Below, one piece after another: positions 1-12,060 of a stretch of DNA of 64,000 nucleotides (positions are counted from its first letter, which is position 1; the number at the start of each line of letters is the position of its first letter). A program made the position numbers and the translations under genes. The notes beneath the pieces are model-generated. The model searched no databases. It was not told the DNA's origin and was given only the letters and a program-made list of their open reading frames with translations. The stretch is from the NCBI RefSeq assembly GCF_008728515.1, contig NC_044981.1:135595937-135659936 (forward strand), in the 5' to 3' direction. This stretch comes from Papio anubis. Taxonomy: Eukaryota > Chordata > Mammalia > Primates > Cercopithecidae.

Positions 1-3000
1 CATTGGCCATTCAGGAGCATATTGTCTAATTTCCATGTATTTGTGTAGTTTCCAAAATTCCTCTTGTTATTGATTTCTAGTCTCCATTGTGATCACAGAA
101 GATGTTTGATGTTGTTTTAATTTTTTGAATGTTTTAAGATTTGTTTTTTGACCAAATATATATGGTCTACCTTTAAGAATGATCCATGTGCTGAGGAAAA
201 GAATGTGTATTCTCCAGCTGTTGGATGAAATATTGCATAAATATCTATTAGGTACAATTGTTTCTATAGTGCAGATAAAGTCTGATGTTTCTTTGTTGAT
301 TTTTTTTGTCTGGAAGATCTGTCCAGTGCTGTATTAGTCCATTCTTGCATAGATATAAAGAACTACCTGAGACTTGGTAATTTATAAAGAAGAGAGGTTT
401 AATTTGCTTACAGTCCTACAGGCTGTACAGGAAGCATGGCTGGGGAATCCTCAGGAAATGTACAGTCATGGCAGAAGGTGAAGGGGAGGCAGGCACATCC
501 TACATGGCTGGAGCAGGAGAAAGAGAGAAAAAGGGGAGGGTACTACACACTTAAACAAGATCTCATGAGAAATCATTCACTATCACAAGAACACTAAGGG
601 GGAAGGCTGCCCCCATAATCCTGTCACCTCCTCCTACAACATTAGGGATTACAATTCTACAAGAGATTTGGGTGAGGACACAAATCCAAACCATATCAAA
701 TGCTGAACGTGGGGTGTTGAAGTCTCCAGCTATTACTCTATTGGGGCCTATCTCTCTCTTTAGCTCTAATAATATTTCCTGTATATATCCAGGTGCTCCA
801 GTGATGGGTGGCATGTACATTTAAAATTGTCATATCCTCTTGCTTAATTGGCCCGTTTATCATTATATAGTGACCTTCCTCATCTTCTTACAGTTTTTGT
901 CTTGAAATCTATTTTGTCTGAAATAAATATAGATACTCCTGTTTTCTTTTTGTTTTCATTGGCATGGAATATCTTTTTCCATTCCTTTATTTTCAGTCTT
1001 TGTGTGTCTTCATAGGTGAAATGTGTTTCTGGTACGCAACAGATCATTTGGTCTTTTTTTTTTTTTTTTAATCCATCAACAGTCTATGTCTTTTGATTGC
1101 AGAGTTTAGTCCATGTACATTCAATATTATTATTGGTAGGTAAGGACTTACTCCTGCTATTTTATTTGTTTTTTGAGTTGTTTTGTGGTCTTTTCTTTCT
1201 TCCGGTCTTCCTTTTTGTGATGATGATGTTCTCAGTGATTTGTTTTAGCTTCTTGCTTTTAATTTTTTTGTGTATCTTTTACATTTTTTGGCTTGCAAAT
1301 ACTGTATCTTATTAGGCTTGCAAATACTGTCTTATAACCCATTATTTGAAGGTGATAACAACTGAACATTGTTTGGATAAACAAACATGCAAAAAGAAAA
1401 TAATAAACACTTTATGCCTTAACTTTATCCTCCTGCTTTTTAATTTTTTGTTGTTTCTAGTTATATCTTATTGTACTGTCTATGTCATGTAAAGTTGTTT
1501 TAGTTATTATTTATGATTGGTTCATCATTTGGTCTTTCTACTTAAGACACAGTTACAGTGTTTTAATATTATGTGGTTTTTTGTATGCTTACTATTACTA
1601 GTGAGTTTTGTACCTTCAGATGATTTCTTATTGCTCATTGACATCGTTTTCTTTCCGATTAGAGTGCTCCCTTTAATATTTCTTGTAGGACAGGTCTGGT
1701 GTTGATGAAATCCCTCAGCTTTTGTTTGGAAATCTTTATTTCTCATGTTTGAAGGATATTTTTGCAGAATATACTATTCTAGCATGAAAGGATTTTTCCC
1801 TCAGCACTTGCAATATGTCATGCCATTCTCTCCTGGCCTATAAGGTTTTCACTGAAAAGTCTTCTGCCAGACATATTGGAGCTTAATTGTGTGTTGCTGG
1901 TTTCCTTTCTCTTGCTGCTTTTGGGATCCTTTCTTTATTACAGACCATGTTTTTATCCTTGACCTTTGGAAGTTTATTAAATGCTTTGAGGTACTTCTGT
2001 CTGGGTTCAGTCTGCTTTACTGCTCTATAACCTTCTTGTACTTGGATATTGATGTCTATCTCTAGGTTTTGGAAGCACTTTGTTATTATTCCTTTGAATA
2101 AACTTTCTAACCCTCTCTCTTGCTCTGCCTCTTCTTTAAGGCCAATAATGCTTAGATTTGCCCTTTTGAGACTATTTTCTATATCCTGTAGGAACGCTTT
2201 TTTATCTTTTTTCTTTTGTTTCCTCCAGCTGTATTTCAAATAGCCTGTCTTCAAGCTCACTAATTCTTTCTTCTGCTAGATCAATTCTGCCATAAAAAGA
2301 CTCTGATGCATTCTTCAATAGCATGCCAGTTGCATTTTTCAGCTCTAGAATTTCTGCTTGGTTCTTTTCATTTCAATCTTGTTCTTAAATTTATCTGATA
2401 GGATTCTGAATTCCTTCTCTGTGTTATCTTGAATTTCTTTTGAGTTTTCTCAAAACAGCTACTTTGAATTCTCTGTCTGAAAAGTCACATATCTCTTTTT
2501 CCAGGATTCGTCTGTGATGCCTTATTTAGTTCATTTGGTGGGTACATGTTTTCCTAGGTGGCCTTGATACTCGTAGATGTTCTTTGGTATCTGGGCATTG
2601 AAGAATTAGGTATTTATTATAGTCTTCACAGTCTGAGCTTGTTTGTAGTGGTCCTTCTTGGGAAGACTTTCCAGATACTCAGAAAGACTTAGGTGTCATG
2701 GTCTAAGCTGTGTCTGCTTTAGAGGGCATCCGAAGCCCAGTAATGCTGTGGTTCTTGCAGACTTGTGGAGATACTGCCTTGATGGTCTTGGAGGAGATCC
2801 AGAAGAATTCTCTGGATAACCAGGCAGAGACTCTTGTTCTCTTCCATTACTTTTTCCCAAACAAATGAAATCTCTTTCCCTGTGCTGAGCCCCATGGAGC
2901 TGAGGATGGAGTGAACCAAGTAGCCCTTTGGCCACCACCACTAGGACTGTGCTGGGTCAAACCTGAAGCTAGCACAGCACTGGGTCTTGCCCAAGCCTTC

Positions 3001-3310
3001 CATAACCACCCCCTGGATACCTCCTATGTTCACTTGAGGCACTAGGACTCTATAATCAGCAAGTGGCAAAGCCAGCCAGTCCTGTGTTCTTCCTTGCAGG
3101 GTGGTGATTTCCACTAGACTCTGGACAAGTCCAGAGGTGCTGTCTGGGAGCCTGACACTACAGTCAAAAACTTTAGCAGTCTAGCTGGTATTCTGACTTG
3201 CCTGACCTGTAACTCAGACCACAAGACGTAGACCTTTCCAGTCTTCTCTCCCCTTTCCAAAGGTGGAGGAGTGTCGCCCCATGGCCATTGTCACCACTGG
3301 CTCACAGGGA
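1..3310 (-). mobile_element. Old L1 retrotransposon, 3' part cut off by the window edge
   Basis: Reading the - strand from right to left gives a 5' UTR (about 3310-2450), a decayed ORF1 (recognisable around 2260-1880 as the ORF1p RNA-binding region), an inter-ORF spacer, and the endonuclease part of ORF2 running off position 1. Stops and frameshifts are frequent, so it is dead. The divergent 5' UTR and inter-ORF sequence suggest an L1PB/L1MA-age subfamily rather than L1PA; that assignment is from memory. A MaLR solo LTR interrupts it at 330-698. Confidence 0.85.
330..698 (-). mobile_element. MaLR (MST/THE1-type) solo LTR inserted in the L1
   Basis: The 369-bp element begins TG and ends CA on the + strand. 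Its right end is the reverse complement of the MaLR start TGATATGGTTTGG. Imperfect 5-bp target duplications flank it: AGTGC at 325-329 and AATGC at 699-703. The L1 text resumes across it without loss. No internal retroviral sequence is present, so this is a solo LTR left by recombination. Confidence 0.88.
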
Positions 3311-3321
3311 ATACTGCCAAA

Positions 3322-3757
3322 TGATCATTGATATTACGGTGAAAATCTGTTATCTAGTGTAGCCACCTTCATCAATAACCCTAGCTAGATCTTCAGGATC
3401 ACTTGCTGCAGCTTCTATGTTACCCCTTACTGCTTCACTTTGTACCTTTATATTATGGAGATGACTTCTTTCCTTAAACCTCATAAACCAACCTCTGTGG
3501 TCTCAAACTTTTCTTCTGCAGCTTCCTTACCTCTCTCAGCCTTTGTACTATTGAAGAGAGTTAGAATCTTGTTCTGGATTAGCCTTTGGCTTAAGGAAAT
3601 GCTGTGGCTGGTTTGGTCTTCTATCCAGACCACTAAAACTTTCTTCATATTAGCAATAAGACTGTTTCACTTCCTTATTATTCATGTGTTCACTGGATTA
3701 GCACTTTGAATTTCCTTCAAGAACTTTCCTGTTGTATTCATAACTTGGCTTTTACCC
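3322..3757 (-). mobile_element. Tigger1 DNA transposon fragment with transposase remnant
   Basis: The - strand translates, with a stop and substitutions, into a stretch that resembles the N-terminal half of the pogo-like Tigger1/TIGD1 transposase (for example EAAASDPEDLARVIDEGGYT, read from about 3400 down to 3345). Only part of the coding region remains and no terminal inverted repeats are visible. It lies directly beside the L1 5' end and is a fossil, not a gene. Confidence 0.8.
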
Positions 3758-4370
3758 TGAATTTTATGGTAATTACTTTCTTGCTTTCCTTTATAGTTTT
3801 ATAAGCTAAATATTCCAAAATAAATATAATTTTTAATTTTTTGACTTTATATAAATGGCATCATATGGTAGTAGAAATAGAATGAGAAAAGATTCATATG
3901 CTAACTTATGAAAAACAGTAAATTTTATATTAATTTTTCTTTTTTATAATTTATGACTCAGGTTTCAATTCATCCGTTAAAATATGTCACTTCATGTTCA
4001 CACATACAGAGATTTTCCATTTTTTTTGGTGTATAAGACAGTTTACAGAAATCCTAACCTCTTGAAAACTAGTGTTCAATAATGGGCAGAATTCTTATGC
4101 ACAATTAAAAAAGGTTATTTTATATGACAGTGCCCTCTGCTGTCATCAGTGCAGATTGCATTAGAATGCTGCTATTACTACATTTTATTATGTGAGGAGA
4201 AAGCAGTCATTGGCTTTATGCTTGATATGTGACTAAACAGGAAATGTTCTATGTGTTAAAGTATTAAATGCATTCCTCACTTTACATTGAAATACAGGTA
4301 GTTATGAAATATATAATTTCAACACATAAATATAAAATGTACATCTCAATATATAATTTAAAAAATTTTA
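3758..4370. other. AT-rich intronic or intergenic DNA, nothing recognised
   Basis: No repeat family, splice-bounded exon or RNA gene could be recognised here. Confidence 0.5.
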
Positions 4371-4371
4371 A

Positions 4372-4655
4372 GACTGGGCACAGTGGGTCAGGCCTGTAAT
4401 CCCAGCACTTTGGGAGACTAAGGTGGGTGGATCACCTGAGGTCAGGAGTTCGAGACCAGCCTGGCCAACTTGGTGAAAACCCATCTCTACTAAAAATACA
4501 AAAATTAGCTGGGCATGGTGGCAGGCGCCTGTAATTCCAGCTACTCGGGAGGCTGAGGCAGGAGAATCGCTTGAACCCGGGAGGCAGAGGTTGCAGTGAG
4601 CTGAGATCGCGCCATTGCACTCCAACCTGGGCAACACGAAAAAGAAAAAAAAAAG
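4372..4655 (+). mobile_element. Alu (AluS-like), slightly 3'-truncated
   Basis: Typical dimeric Alu text with left arm, A-rich linker and right arm. The last part of the right monomer (the usual gagactctgtctc segment) is missing and is replaced by an A-rich tail. Confidence 0.95.
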
Positions 4656-6135
4656 AATCTTAAGCTATATGCAAGTGTGCGTTATTACACTGAAAAATCC
4701 TCTGTGTAAAAGAAAATGAAAATTCAAGAAAATTAAGACTTTCTAGATGTCATTTGGAATAAGTGAAAACCCTCTAACGTAGATTCTGGTGTTCATCTTT
4801 ATTAGATTTTTGCACCATCCTTCATATTGATTTCTCATTGACGTTTAAGTGTAGTTAAGGTTTAGGACAGAAAAGCACAATAGCAGGAAAAATAATCCTT
4901 TAATACTGCTAAATTGCCTAGCTGTCATTCTCTAATTGAAGAAAATGTAATGAATCCTAGAGCTTCATAAAATATTTAATTTTATGTGTTACAAGATGTC
5001 TGAGGGTACTGCCTACTCTCAGTATCTGGAGATACCAGGTGCTTTTGTCAAAAAGCTTCTGATGAAATCTTATTCATTTTTGGACCAGCTTTTCTGAAAG
5101 TGGTGTTTGTTTATTAAACATATTTTAGCACCCACATGTGCTAGGCACAGCCATTCACAAAACTTATGCCTTGGTTTTCTGTTTCATTTTTCTAGTAATA
5201 TGTTTTTGTTATATTTTACAAAATTATTGGTCTGCAATCGATTAGACAGGTTTTTTAAAAATGAAGAAATTGATCCTTGACCAGAGAAATTTGACAAGCA
5301 CTGTCCTAGGCTATTCAGCCTTTTAAAAACCCACCTACCAAAAGCAACTATAGTTCTTAAATGTTAGAGGCTAATAGAGAGGATTGCATACTGAATGAAC
5401 TACATTGGTAGCCCCAGTTTCCAGGAAGTGATAAATCAGTACAAGTTCCTCTAGCTGATTTTTTCCCCTTTATTTTATCAATACCTCACCAGTTATTTTC
5501 TATGACAGATTGTTTTAATTATTTCCTAAGAATGTCTGCTTGTTCTAAAACAACACGGAAAGCTTTGATATTATTTGCTAAAAAGATACGTTCCTTCTTT
5601 TATGTGTGTTGGCCCTTTTAGCTTGTTTAACTTTCTTACCTTGGAGAATTGCCTGGAATTCACTCAACTGACATTTTCATCCATGCCAATGGAAGTACTT
5701 CAGCAGACGGAGATACTTAATATGAATATATAAAAGAAATGAACTCATGTAGCATTCTAACACTGTCCCCTTCCCCCAGAACCCTGTGAGCACCAGCTGA
5801 TAATAGATGTAATGAATACATATGTCAGAAACACTCAGTTCCACTTTGCATCAATAGACCCTCACTTGAGTCATACTTTTCATGTAAAATATTCCAAGAG
5901 AAAATGGCTTTTAAAAACCATTTTTTAAAAGCAAAAAACTAACATGAATTAAAAATTGGTATTTCTCAATGGTCAGAATCTAGTCAAGCATTATGTTTCC
6001 ATTTTAGTGACAACATTGATGTGAGGAAATGAAAAGCTAGAAATGTGATAAAACAATATAGCCTCTCATTTTCAATCCACCTTGACAAATTAAAGATATT
6101 TAGAATGAAATAGAAATTAAGAAAACGTTAATACA
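4656..6135. other. Intronic or intergenic DNA without a clear feature
   Basis: Mostly unique AT-rich sequence. A short stretch at about 5095-5165 (tgctaggcac context) resembles an ancient MIR/L2 end, too weak to call. Confidence 0.4.
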
Positions 6136-6731
6136 TGTAGTAGTTTTCTGTTGCTGCTATAACAAACCACCATAAATTTTGTGGCTTAAAACAACACAGT
6201 ATTATCTCACAGATGTATAGGTCTGAAGTCCAGCTGGGCTCAGCTGGTTTTTCTAAACCTTGTCTCATGAGACCAAAATCTAAGTGGAGTGGGTTCTGAG
6301 GACTCTAGGGGAGGATTAACTCCCAGGCTCATCCAGGTTCCAACTGGTAGAATTTGGCACTTGAAGGACTGAAGTCCCTGTTTCCTTGCTGCCAGCTCGG
6401 GGATGAGTCTTTGCTCCTAGAGGCTTTCTGAATTCCTTCTCATGCTTTCCATGTGGCTCCTCCAGCAGTGGCGAGTCAAATTCCTCTCATACTTTGAATC
6501 TCTCTTATTTATCCTTATGCTTCATTTCTCTGACTACAGCTGGAAAATTTTCTCTGCTTTTAAGTGTTCTCATGATTAGATTGGGTCCACTCAGATAATC
6601 CAGGAAAATTTTCCTATTTTAAGCATGTGACTTTAGTTACATCTGCAGAGTCTCTTTTGCCATGTATGGTAACACATGCACAGTTGCCAGGGATTAGGTC
6701 ATCTCTTCAGGGCCAATCTACCTACCACATA
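6136..6731 (-). mobile_element. MaLR-type LTR (MLT1-like)
   Basis: The left end reads as the reverse complement of the MLT1 U5 end (gctgctataacaaaccacca, gtggcttaaaacaac). The right end reads as the reverse of an LTR start (ccagggattaggtc, ctacctaccacat). The family name is from memory; the LTR type and orientation are better supported than the subfamily. Confidence 0.7.
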
Positions 6732-6897
6732 TGGGCTTGGCATAGGGAATTTAATTGTCAGATTTGTTGCTAACTTTTATATTTCTATTTCATTGCCTGT
6801 GAAAAGTGATAACTTTGTTATTCTAATTTTGTAAACTGTATTTTTATTTTTTTTAATGTTTGCTTACTTTTTAGAAAACAGTAATAGTACCTACATA

Positions 6898-8338
6898 CAG
6901 TCATGCATTGCTTAATGATAGGAACACTTTATGACCAGTGTGTCATTAGGTGATTTTGTTGTTGTGCAGACATCATAATATGTAGTTAAACCTAATTATA
7001 CCATCTAGGGTGCAGCTTACTACATACTTCGGCTGTATGGTATAGCTTATTGCTCACAGGCTACAAACCTGTAAAGTCTGTTACTGTATTGAATGCTGTA
7101 GGCAGTTGTAACACAATGGTAAGTATTTGTGTATCTAAACAGAAAAGGTACAGTAAAAGTACCATATAAAAGATAAAAAACTGAAAGCTCATATAGGGTA
7201 TTTATGGTGAATGGAGCTTGCAGGACTGAAAGTCGCTCTGGGTAAGTGAGTGAGTGAGTGAGTGGTGAGTGAATGTGAAGGCCTAGGACATTACTGTACA
7301 CTTAGAATGTATTCCTTTTACTTTTATATATAAAAAATTAAATGTAAACAGCCTCAGGCAGGTCCTTCAGAAGAAATTCCAGAAGACAGAATTAACTGTT
7401 AACTTTTGTACTATATAAGCTTTTTAATTTAAAAAAACTTTTTTTATTCTTTTATAACAGCACTTCATGTAAAACACAAAATACATTGTACAGCTGTACA
7501 AAAGTATTTTCTTTTTTTATATTTTTATTCTATTCATCTTTTTTTTTTTTTAAAGCTAAGACACACACACATATTAGCCTAGGCCTACATAGAGTCAGGA
7601 TCTTCAGGGGCAGTAACATGCATGCATGGAGCTGTCATCTACTATGATGATAATGCTGTCTTCTGGAATTCCTCCTAAAGGACCTGCCTGAGGCCATTTT
7701 ACATTTAATTTCTACATATAAAAGTAAAAGGAGTACACTCTAAAATAAAAAGTACAGGTCGGGTGTGGTGGCTTATGCCTGTAATCCCAGCATTTTGGAA
7801 GGCCAAGACAGGAAGATTGCTTGAGCTCAGCAGTTGGAGACCAGCCTGGGCAACATAGTGAGACACAAAAAATACAAAAATTAGCTGGGCATGGTGGCAC
7901 ATGCCTGTAGTCCCACTACTGGGGGGGGATGAGGCAGGAGGATCGCTTGAGGCCAGGAGGTCAAGGCTGCATTGAGCCATTATGGCACCACTGCACTCCA
8001 GCCTGGGTGACAGAGTGAGAACCTTTCTCAGAAAAAATAAATAAATAAATAAAGCATAGTACAGTAAATACCTGAACCATTAACATGGTCATTTATTATT
8101 ATCAAGTATTATGTAATGTACATAATTGTATGTGCTATACTTCTGTACAGGTAGCAGTGCAGTAAGTTTGTTTTTAACAGCATCACCACAAAAATGTGAG
8201 TAAAGCATTGTTCTATGACATTACAATGGCTATGATATCACCAGGCTATAGTAATTTTTCAGCCCCATTATAATCTTATGGGACCATTGTCATACAGTCC
8301 ATTGTTGACTGAAATGTTGTTATTCAGTGCATGACTGT
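6898..8338 (+). mobile_element. Tigger-type (Tigger4/Zombi-like) DNA transposon, interrupted by an Alu
   Basis: The ends form terminal inverted repeats: CAGTCATGCATTG at 6898 and the complementary CAGTGCATGACTG ending at 8338. A TA dinucleotide lies on both sides, as expected for Tc1/mariner-pogo insertion. The internal sequence matches my memory of the Tigger4 group and has no open transposase frame. An AluJ sits at 7757-8053. A GAGT-type short tandem repeat lies at about 7246-7271 and a large internal inverted repeat at 7302-7394/7651-7743. Confidence 0.8.
7757..8053 (+). mobile_element. AluJ-like element
   Basis: Full dimer with AluJ-type diagnostic text (gcttgagctcagcagttgg, cctgggcaacatagtgagac). 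It ends in an (AAAT)n tail and is inserted inside the Tigger element. Confidence 0.93.
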
Positions 8339-8488
8339 ATACCTTATTTATAAAGGATTCTCTGATAGATATTATTTTAAACATACCTGTAGTATGAATG
8401 GTTAGCTTGGTTTCAAGATCAAGATTCTAGAATGTGCTTCAGGAAGTACTTAAAACACTCATTCCTTGATTCTACTTTCTAATTCTAG

Positions 8489-8555
8489 TTATTCTAAAAA
8501 CATGGGAAAATAGAGAAAAATATTATTCTAAAAACATGGGAAAATAGAGAAAAAT
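8489..8555 (+). repeat. Two-copy 34-bp tandem duplication
   Basis: The unit starting ttattctaaaaacatggg is repeated immediately with period 34 and no mismatch seen across the unit. This implies a recent local duplication. Confidence 0.9.
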
Positions 8556-8942
8556 CTCTCAAAACTACCTTAGAAAATAGAAAATGACAGACTGCTTGGC
8601 TTTTAGCATCAACTTTTGGCAAAAAAAGCATGTACACATTTCTATATATCTAATATTTAATATTTTACTATTAAATTTGGTGTGAGAGAGAAACTGAAAT
8701 TGTATTTTTTAATTTTTAATTTTGAAATAATTACAAACTTGCAGAAAAGGCATGAGAGTAACACAAATAATTTCCCTGTGCCATTCATTCAGATCCAACG
8801 ATTTTTAACATTTTACTATTGTGTTTTATCTTTGTGTATCATATATTTTTTTCACCCAGACTAAGGGTAAAGTATTGTACTGTGTTCAAAAGTTACTTAG
8901 ATTAGTTCACTGTTGTTTTTGTTGTTTTTTCTTCTTTGATGT

Positions 8943-9525
8943 TGAAATGGTCTTGGGTGAATGGTCTCGTTGTCTGAGGTGTTATCCAAGCTCCTTGTCT
9001 CACAATCAAGAAAATTAAGGAGCGTCGACACAAGGGGGGAGGTTGGAGTGAAAGTTTAATAAGTGAAAGAAGAAAGCTCTTCACAGTGGAGAGGGGGCCC
9101 GAGTGGGTTGCTGTTTTTACAGTTGAATCCAAAAGCTTTTATAAGAAACTCCCCTCATCTGTAGCTATTTGTGTAACTCTCCTTATCTGTGCAGCTGTGG
9201 GTATGTCTTGGGTAAGCACAAAGTGCAGCTTCTCTTGTTTGTGTAACTTGCAGGTCTGTTTCAGGTAAGCCCACCCCCGTTCCTGTGCAAGTTCCCACAG
9301 AGCCTACCATGTATATATGCCTGAAAAGGGGAGGAACCTTTTTCCTGGAAGCCCACTAATCACACAAAGGAAAAAAGGCTCTGTTGGGTCTTGCTTTCTT
9401 ATTAGTGTAGTTGCAGTTTAGTTTTTCCCCAGGCTGTTCTGTTTGTGCCTGTAGCTGTGATTTTTCAGGCTATTTCTCCAAGGACTAGCCTTAGCTGTCT
9501 GCCTGATTTTTCCTTTTCTCCCTCA
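8943..9525 (-). mobile_element. Solo LTR of ERV1 (class I) type
   Basis: On the - strand this 583-bp unit starts TGAGGGAG and ends CATTTCA. It has an ATTAAA-type polyadenylation signal (TTATTAAACTTTCAC) about 480 bp in. Identical 4-bp direct repeats ATGT flank it at 8939-8942 and 9526-9529; a 4-bp duplication is characteristic of class I ERVs. I do not recognise the exact LTR name. No gag, pol or env sequence accompanies it. Confidence 0.75.
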
Positions 9526-9913
9526 ATGTGATTTCATTTGAAAATACCTTGCTTTAGTTTTTGCATTCAGTTTAAATTTTTTCCCTTGTTTCCAGCCTTA
9601 TTTTATGTCTTGAATATGTTAGAATGTTGCACTGAATAACTTTATGTATACTTTTTAGTAATATTAGTGGCATATCTTAAGGATAAACACTAGAAATAGG
9701 ATTGCTGAATCAAAAGTTAAATAAATATTAATGAGTTAATGAATATTTATTATTGCCGAATTTTCTTCCATAAGAGATAGACAAGTCTGCATTCCCTCTA
9801 GTCTGTTTCACTTAGCCTTGTCAACAGAGCCTACTATTAAACTTTTGAATTTGCAAATTTCATGGGTAAGGAACAACATTTCAGCATAGTTGTAATATGC
9901 ATTTCTTTCTTCT

Positions 9914-10214
9914 TTTTTCTTTTTTTTCTTTTTGAGGCAAGGTCTTGCTCTATCTCACCCAGGCTGGGGTGTATAGTGGTACGATCACTGCTCACTGCAA
10001 CTTCCGCCTCTAGGGCTCAAGTCATCCTCCCACCTCAGCCCCCGGAGTAACTGGGACTACAGGTATGCACCACCACACTTGGCTAATTTTTGTATTTTTT
10101 GTAGAGACGGGGTTTCGTCATGTTGCCCAGGCTGGTCTCAAACTTGTGAGCTCAAGTGATCCATGGCCTCCCGAAGTGCTGAGATTGCAGGCATGAGCCA
10201 CTGCACACAGCCCA
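9914..10214 (-). mobile_element. AluJ-like element
   Basis: Reverse-complement Alu starting with its poly-T and ending with the reverse of the Alu 5' end. It is diverged (tgagctcaagtgatcc), consistent with an old AluJ. Confidence 0.93.
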
Positions 10215-10484
10215 TTTCAGTTAAAGTGAAGTTGATTATGGTTTAATATGTCTTAAGGACCATTTAAAAAAAATTTTGGTGAATTATTTATTCACATTTT
10301 GCTTATTTCTAAACAGGATATTTGTTTTTTTTCCCTCAATTTTTTTTAAAGTTCTTCAAGTATTAGGGATAGTGTCATTATCTGTGGTATGTTTTGCATA
10401 TATTTGCTCAGCTTGTCTTTTGACTTTGCTTGTTTTTGGTTTTTATTCTTTTTTGTCATGCAAGCCTTTTTAAAAAAACACATC

Positions 10485-10732
10485 CACTTTGGGAGGCTGA
10501 GGCAGGCGGATCACGAGGTCAGGAGTTCGAGACCAGCCTGGCCAATATGATGAAACCCTGTCTCTACTAAAAATATAAAAAAATTTAGCCAGGTGTGGTG
10601 GTGCGCACCTGTAGTTGCAGCTACTCTGGAGGCTGAGGCAGGAGAATCGCTTGAACCTGGGAGAGGGAGGTTGCAGTGAGCCAAGATCGTGCCACTGCAC
10701 TCCAGCCTGGGCAATGGAGTAAGACTCCATCT

Positions 10733-10733
<1 letters not shown>
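10485..10733 (+). mobile_element. 5'-truncated AluS-like element
   Basis: Starts inside the left monomer (cactttgggaggctgagg) and runs through to the right-arm end. Its tail is replaced by an (AC)n microsatellite. Confidence 0.93.

Positions 10734-10777
<44 letters not shown>
10734..10777 (+). repeat. (AC)n microsatellite seeded at an Alu tail
   Basis: About 22 uninterrupted AC units directly follow the Alu 3' end; the run is likely length-polymorphic. Confidence 0.97.
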
Positions 10778-10779
<2 letters not shown>

Positions 10780-11440
10780 CGCGAAAGTAGTCATATCTGT
10801 CAATCTTTTTAAAAGTTGCATCTGGATTTCGAGTGGTAATTTAAAAGCCTTTCCATATACCAAGGTTATAGAGAAGTTCATGTGTGTTTCTTCTAGTACT
10901 TGAATGGTTTTGTGTTTTACATTTATATATCTAATCCATTTTGAGCTTATTTTCATGTATGGTGTGAGTAATGGATCTTATTTCATCTTTTTTCCAAATG
11001 ATTATTTGTCCCAACAGCATTTGTTTTAGAAAGCCTTCTGTGTTCCAGTGATTTGAGATAACACCTGATCATGTACTAGATTTCCACTTGCAGTTATGTC
11101 TGTTGATTTTCTGTTGGTCTGTTGTTTCCAATTTTTCTCTAAAATGATTAATGCTGTGATAATTACCTTATGCAAAAGGCTTTACCCACATTTCAGATTA
11201 TTTCCTGAAAATAAATCATGTAAGTAGCACAAATACTTAATCAAAGGATATGCAGTGTTAACAAGGCTTTTGATAATTGCTACGTTATCTTCTAGGAAAC
11301 ATTCTACCAATTTATATTACCACCAGCAGAAAATGTCTGTTTGACAGCATCCTTTCTTACAATGAGTATAATCTTTTAAGGTATCCTTTATAATTTTGAT
11401 AATCAAAAATTATATTTAAATTTTATTTGCCTTTTTAGAG

Positions 11441-11783
11441 ATTTTTGGTGATGCATAAATTTTCATGTTGGCTTATTTATATGTGTATGACTTCTCTGCA
11501 TTTTCTTTTCCCATTTCTCCTTTGGGGTATTGAGCTGTTTATACACCAAATGAAAAGCACATTTTTATTCTTTTATCTCCCTAGTGAAATAAAATTCTCA
11601 ACTATCCAATTAGAGCCTGCCTATCTGATTTGTTTTCAATCTCTAATGCTGTTTTCATGAATATAAATAACCCTCAGCCAAGGTATTAGCATTTCCAGCT
11701 GCTACGCATTAGTTCAAACTATATTACAAAGAAAGGGAGCTATAAACATGCTTATCCCAAAGGAGCTTACAAGGTAGCCTTTT
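11441..11783. other. Intronic DNA, nothing recognised
   Basis: AT-rich sequence. An open frame at 11445-11660 lacks any recognisable domain and is probably chance. Confidence 0.4.
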
Positions 11784-12029
11784 GCACTTTGGGAGGCCGA
11801 AGCAGGTGGATCACCTGAGGTAAGGAGTTCGAGACCAGCCTGGCCAACATGGTGAAACCTCGTCTATTCTAAAAATACAAAAATTAGCCGGGTGTGGTGG
11901 TGGGCACCTGTAATCCCAGCTACTTGGGAGGCTGAGGCAGGAGAATCACTTGAACCCAGGAGGCAGAGGTTGCAGTGAGCCGAGATCGCACCACTGTACT
12001 CCAGCCTGGGCAATGGAGTGAGACTCTGT

Positions 12030-12058
<29 letters not shown>
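11784..12058 (+). mobile_element. 5'-truncated AluS-like element
   Basis: Begins at gcactttgggaggccg, about 35 bases into the Alu consensus, and ends in a pure A-tail of about 26 bases at 12033-12058. Confidence 0.94.

Positions 12059-12060
<2 letters not shown>

Larger units (their letters stand above)
8690..11115 (-). mobile_element. Old L1 (L1M-type) 3' region, split by an LTR and two Alus
   Basis: Segments 8690-8938, 9530-9913, 10215-10480 and 10800-11115 read in order like the 3' UTR and end of ORF2 of an old L1 on the - strand. For example, 'ggattgctgaatcaaaag' and 'gagcttattttcatgtatgg' have counterparts in the L1 at 46-47 kb. The intervening inserts are the LTR at 8943-9525 and Alus at 9914-10214 and 10485-10733. 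A further piece of similar L1 3' sequence follows at 11140-11440. Confidence 0.6.

Noticed and set aside
3440..3709. An 89-codon open frame on the + strand
   Set aside because: It is antisense to a Tigger1 transposase remnant.
7246..7271. Short GAGT tandem repeats as a possible CRISPR-like array
   Set aside because: The units are 4 bp, with no spacers, inside a Tigger element in a vertebrate genome.
10511..10956. Overlapping open frames with long Cys-Val runs
   Set aside because: Translation of the (GT)n strand of a microsatellite fused to an Alu; not coding.
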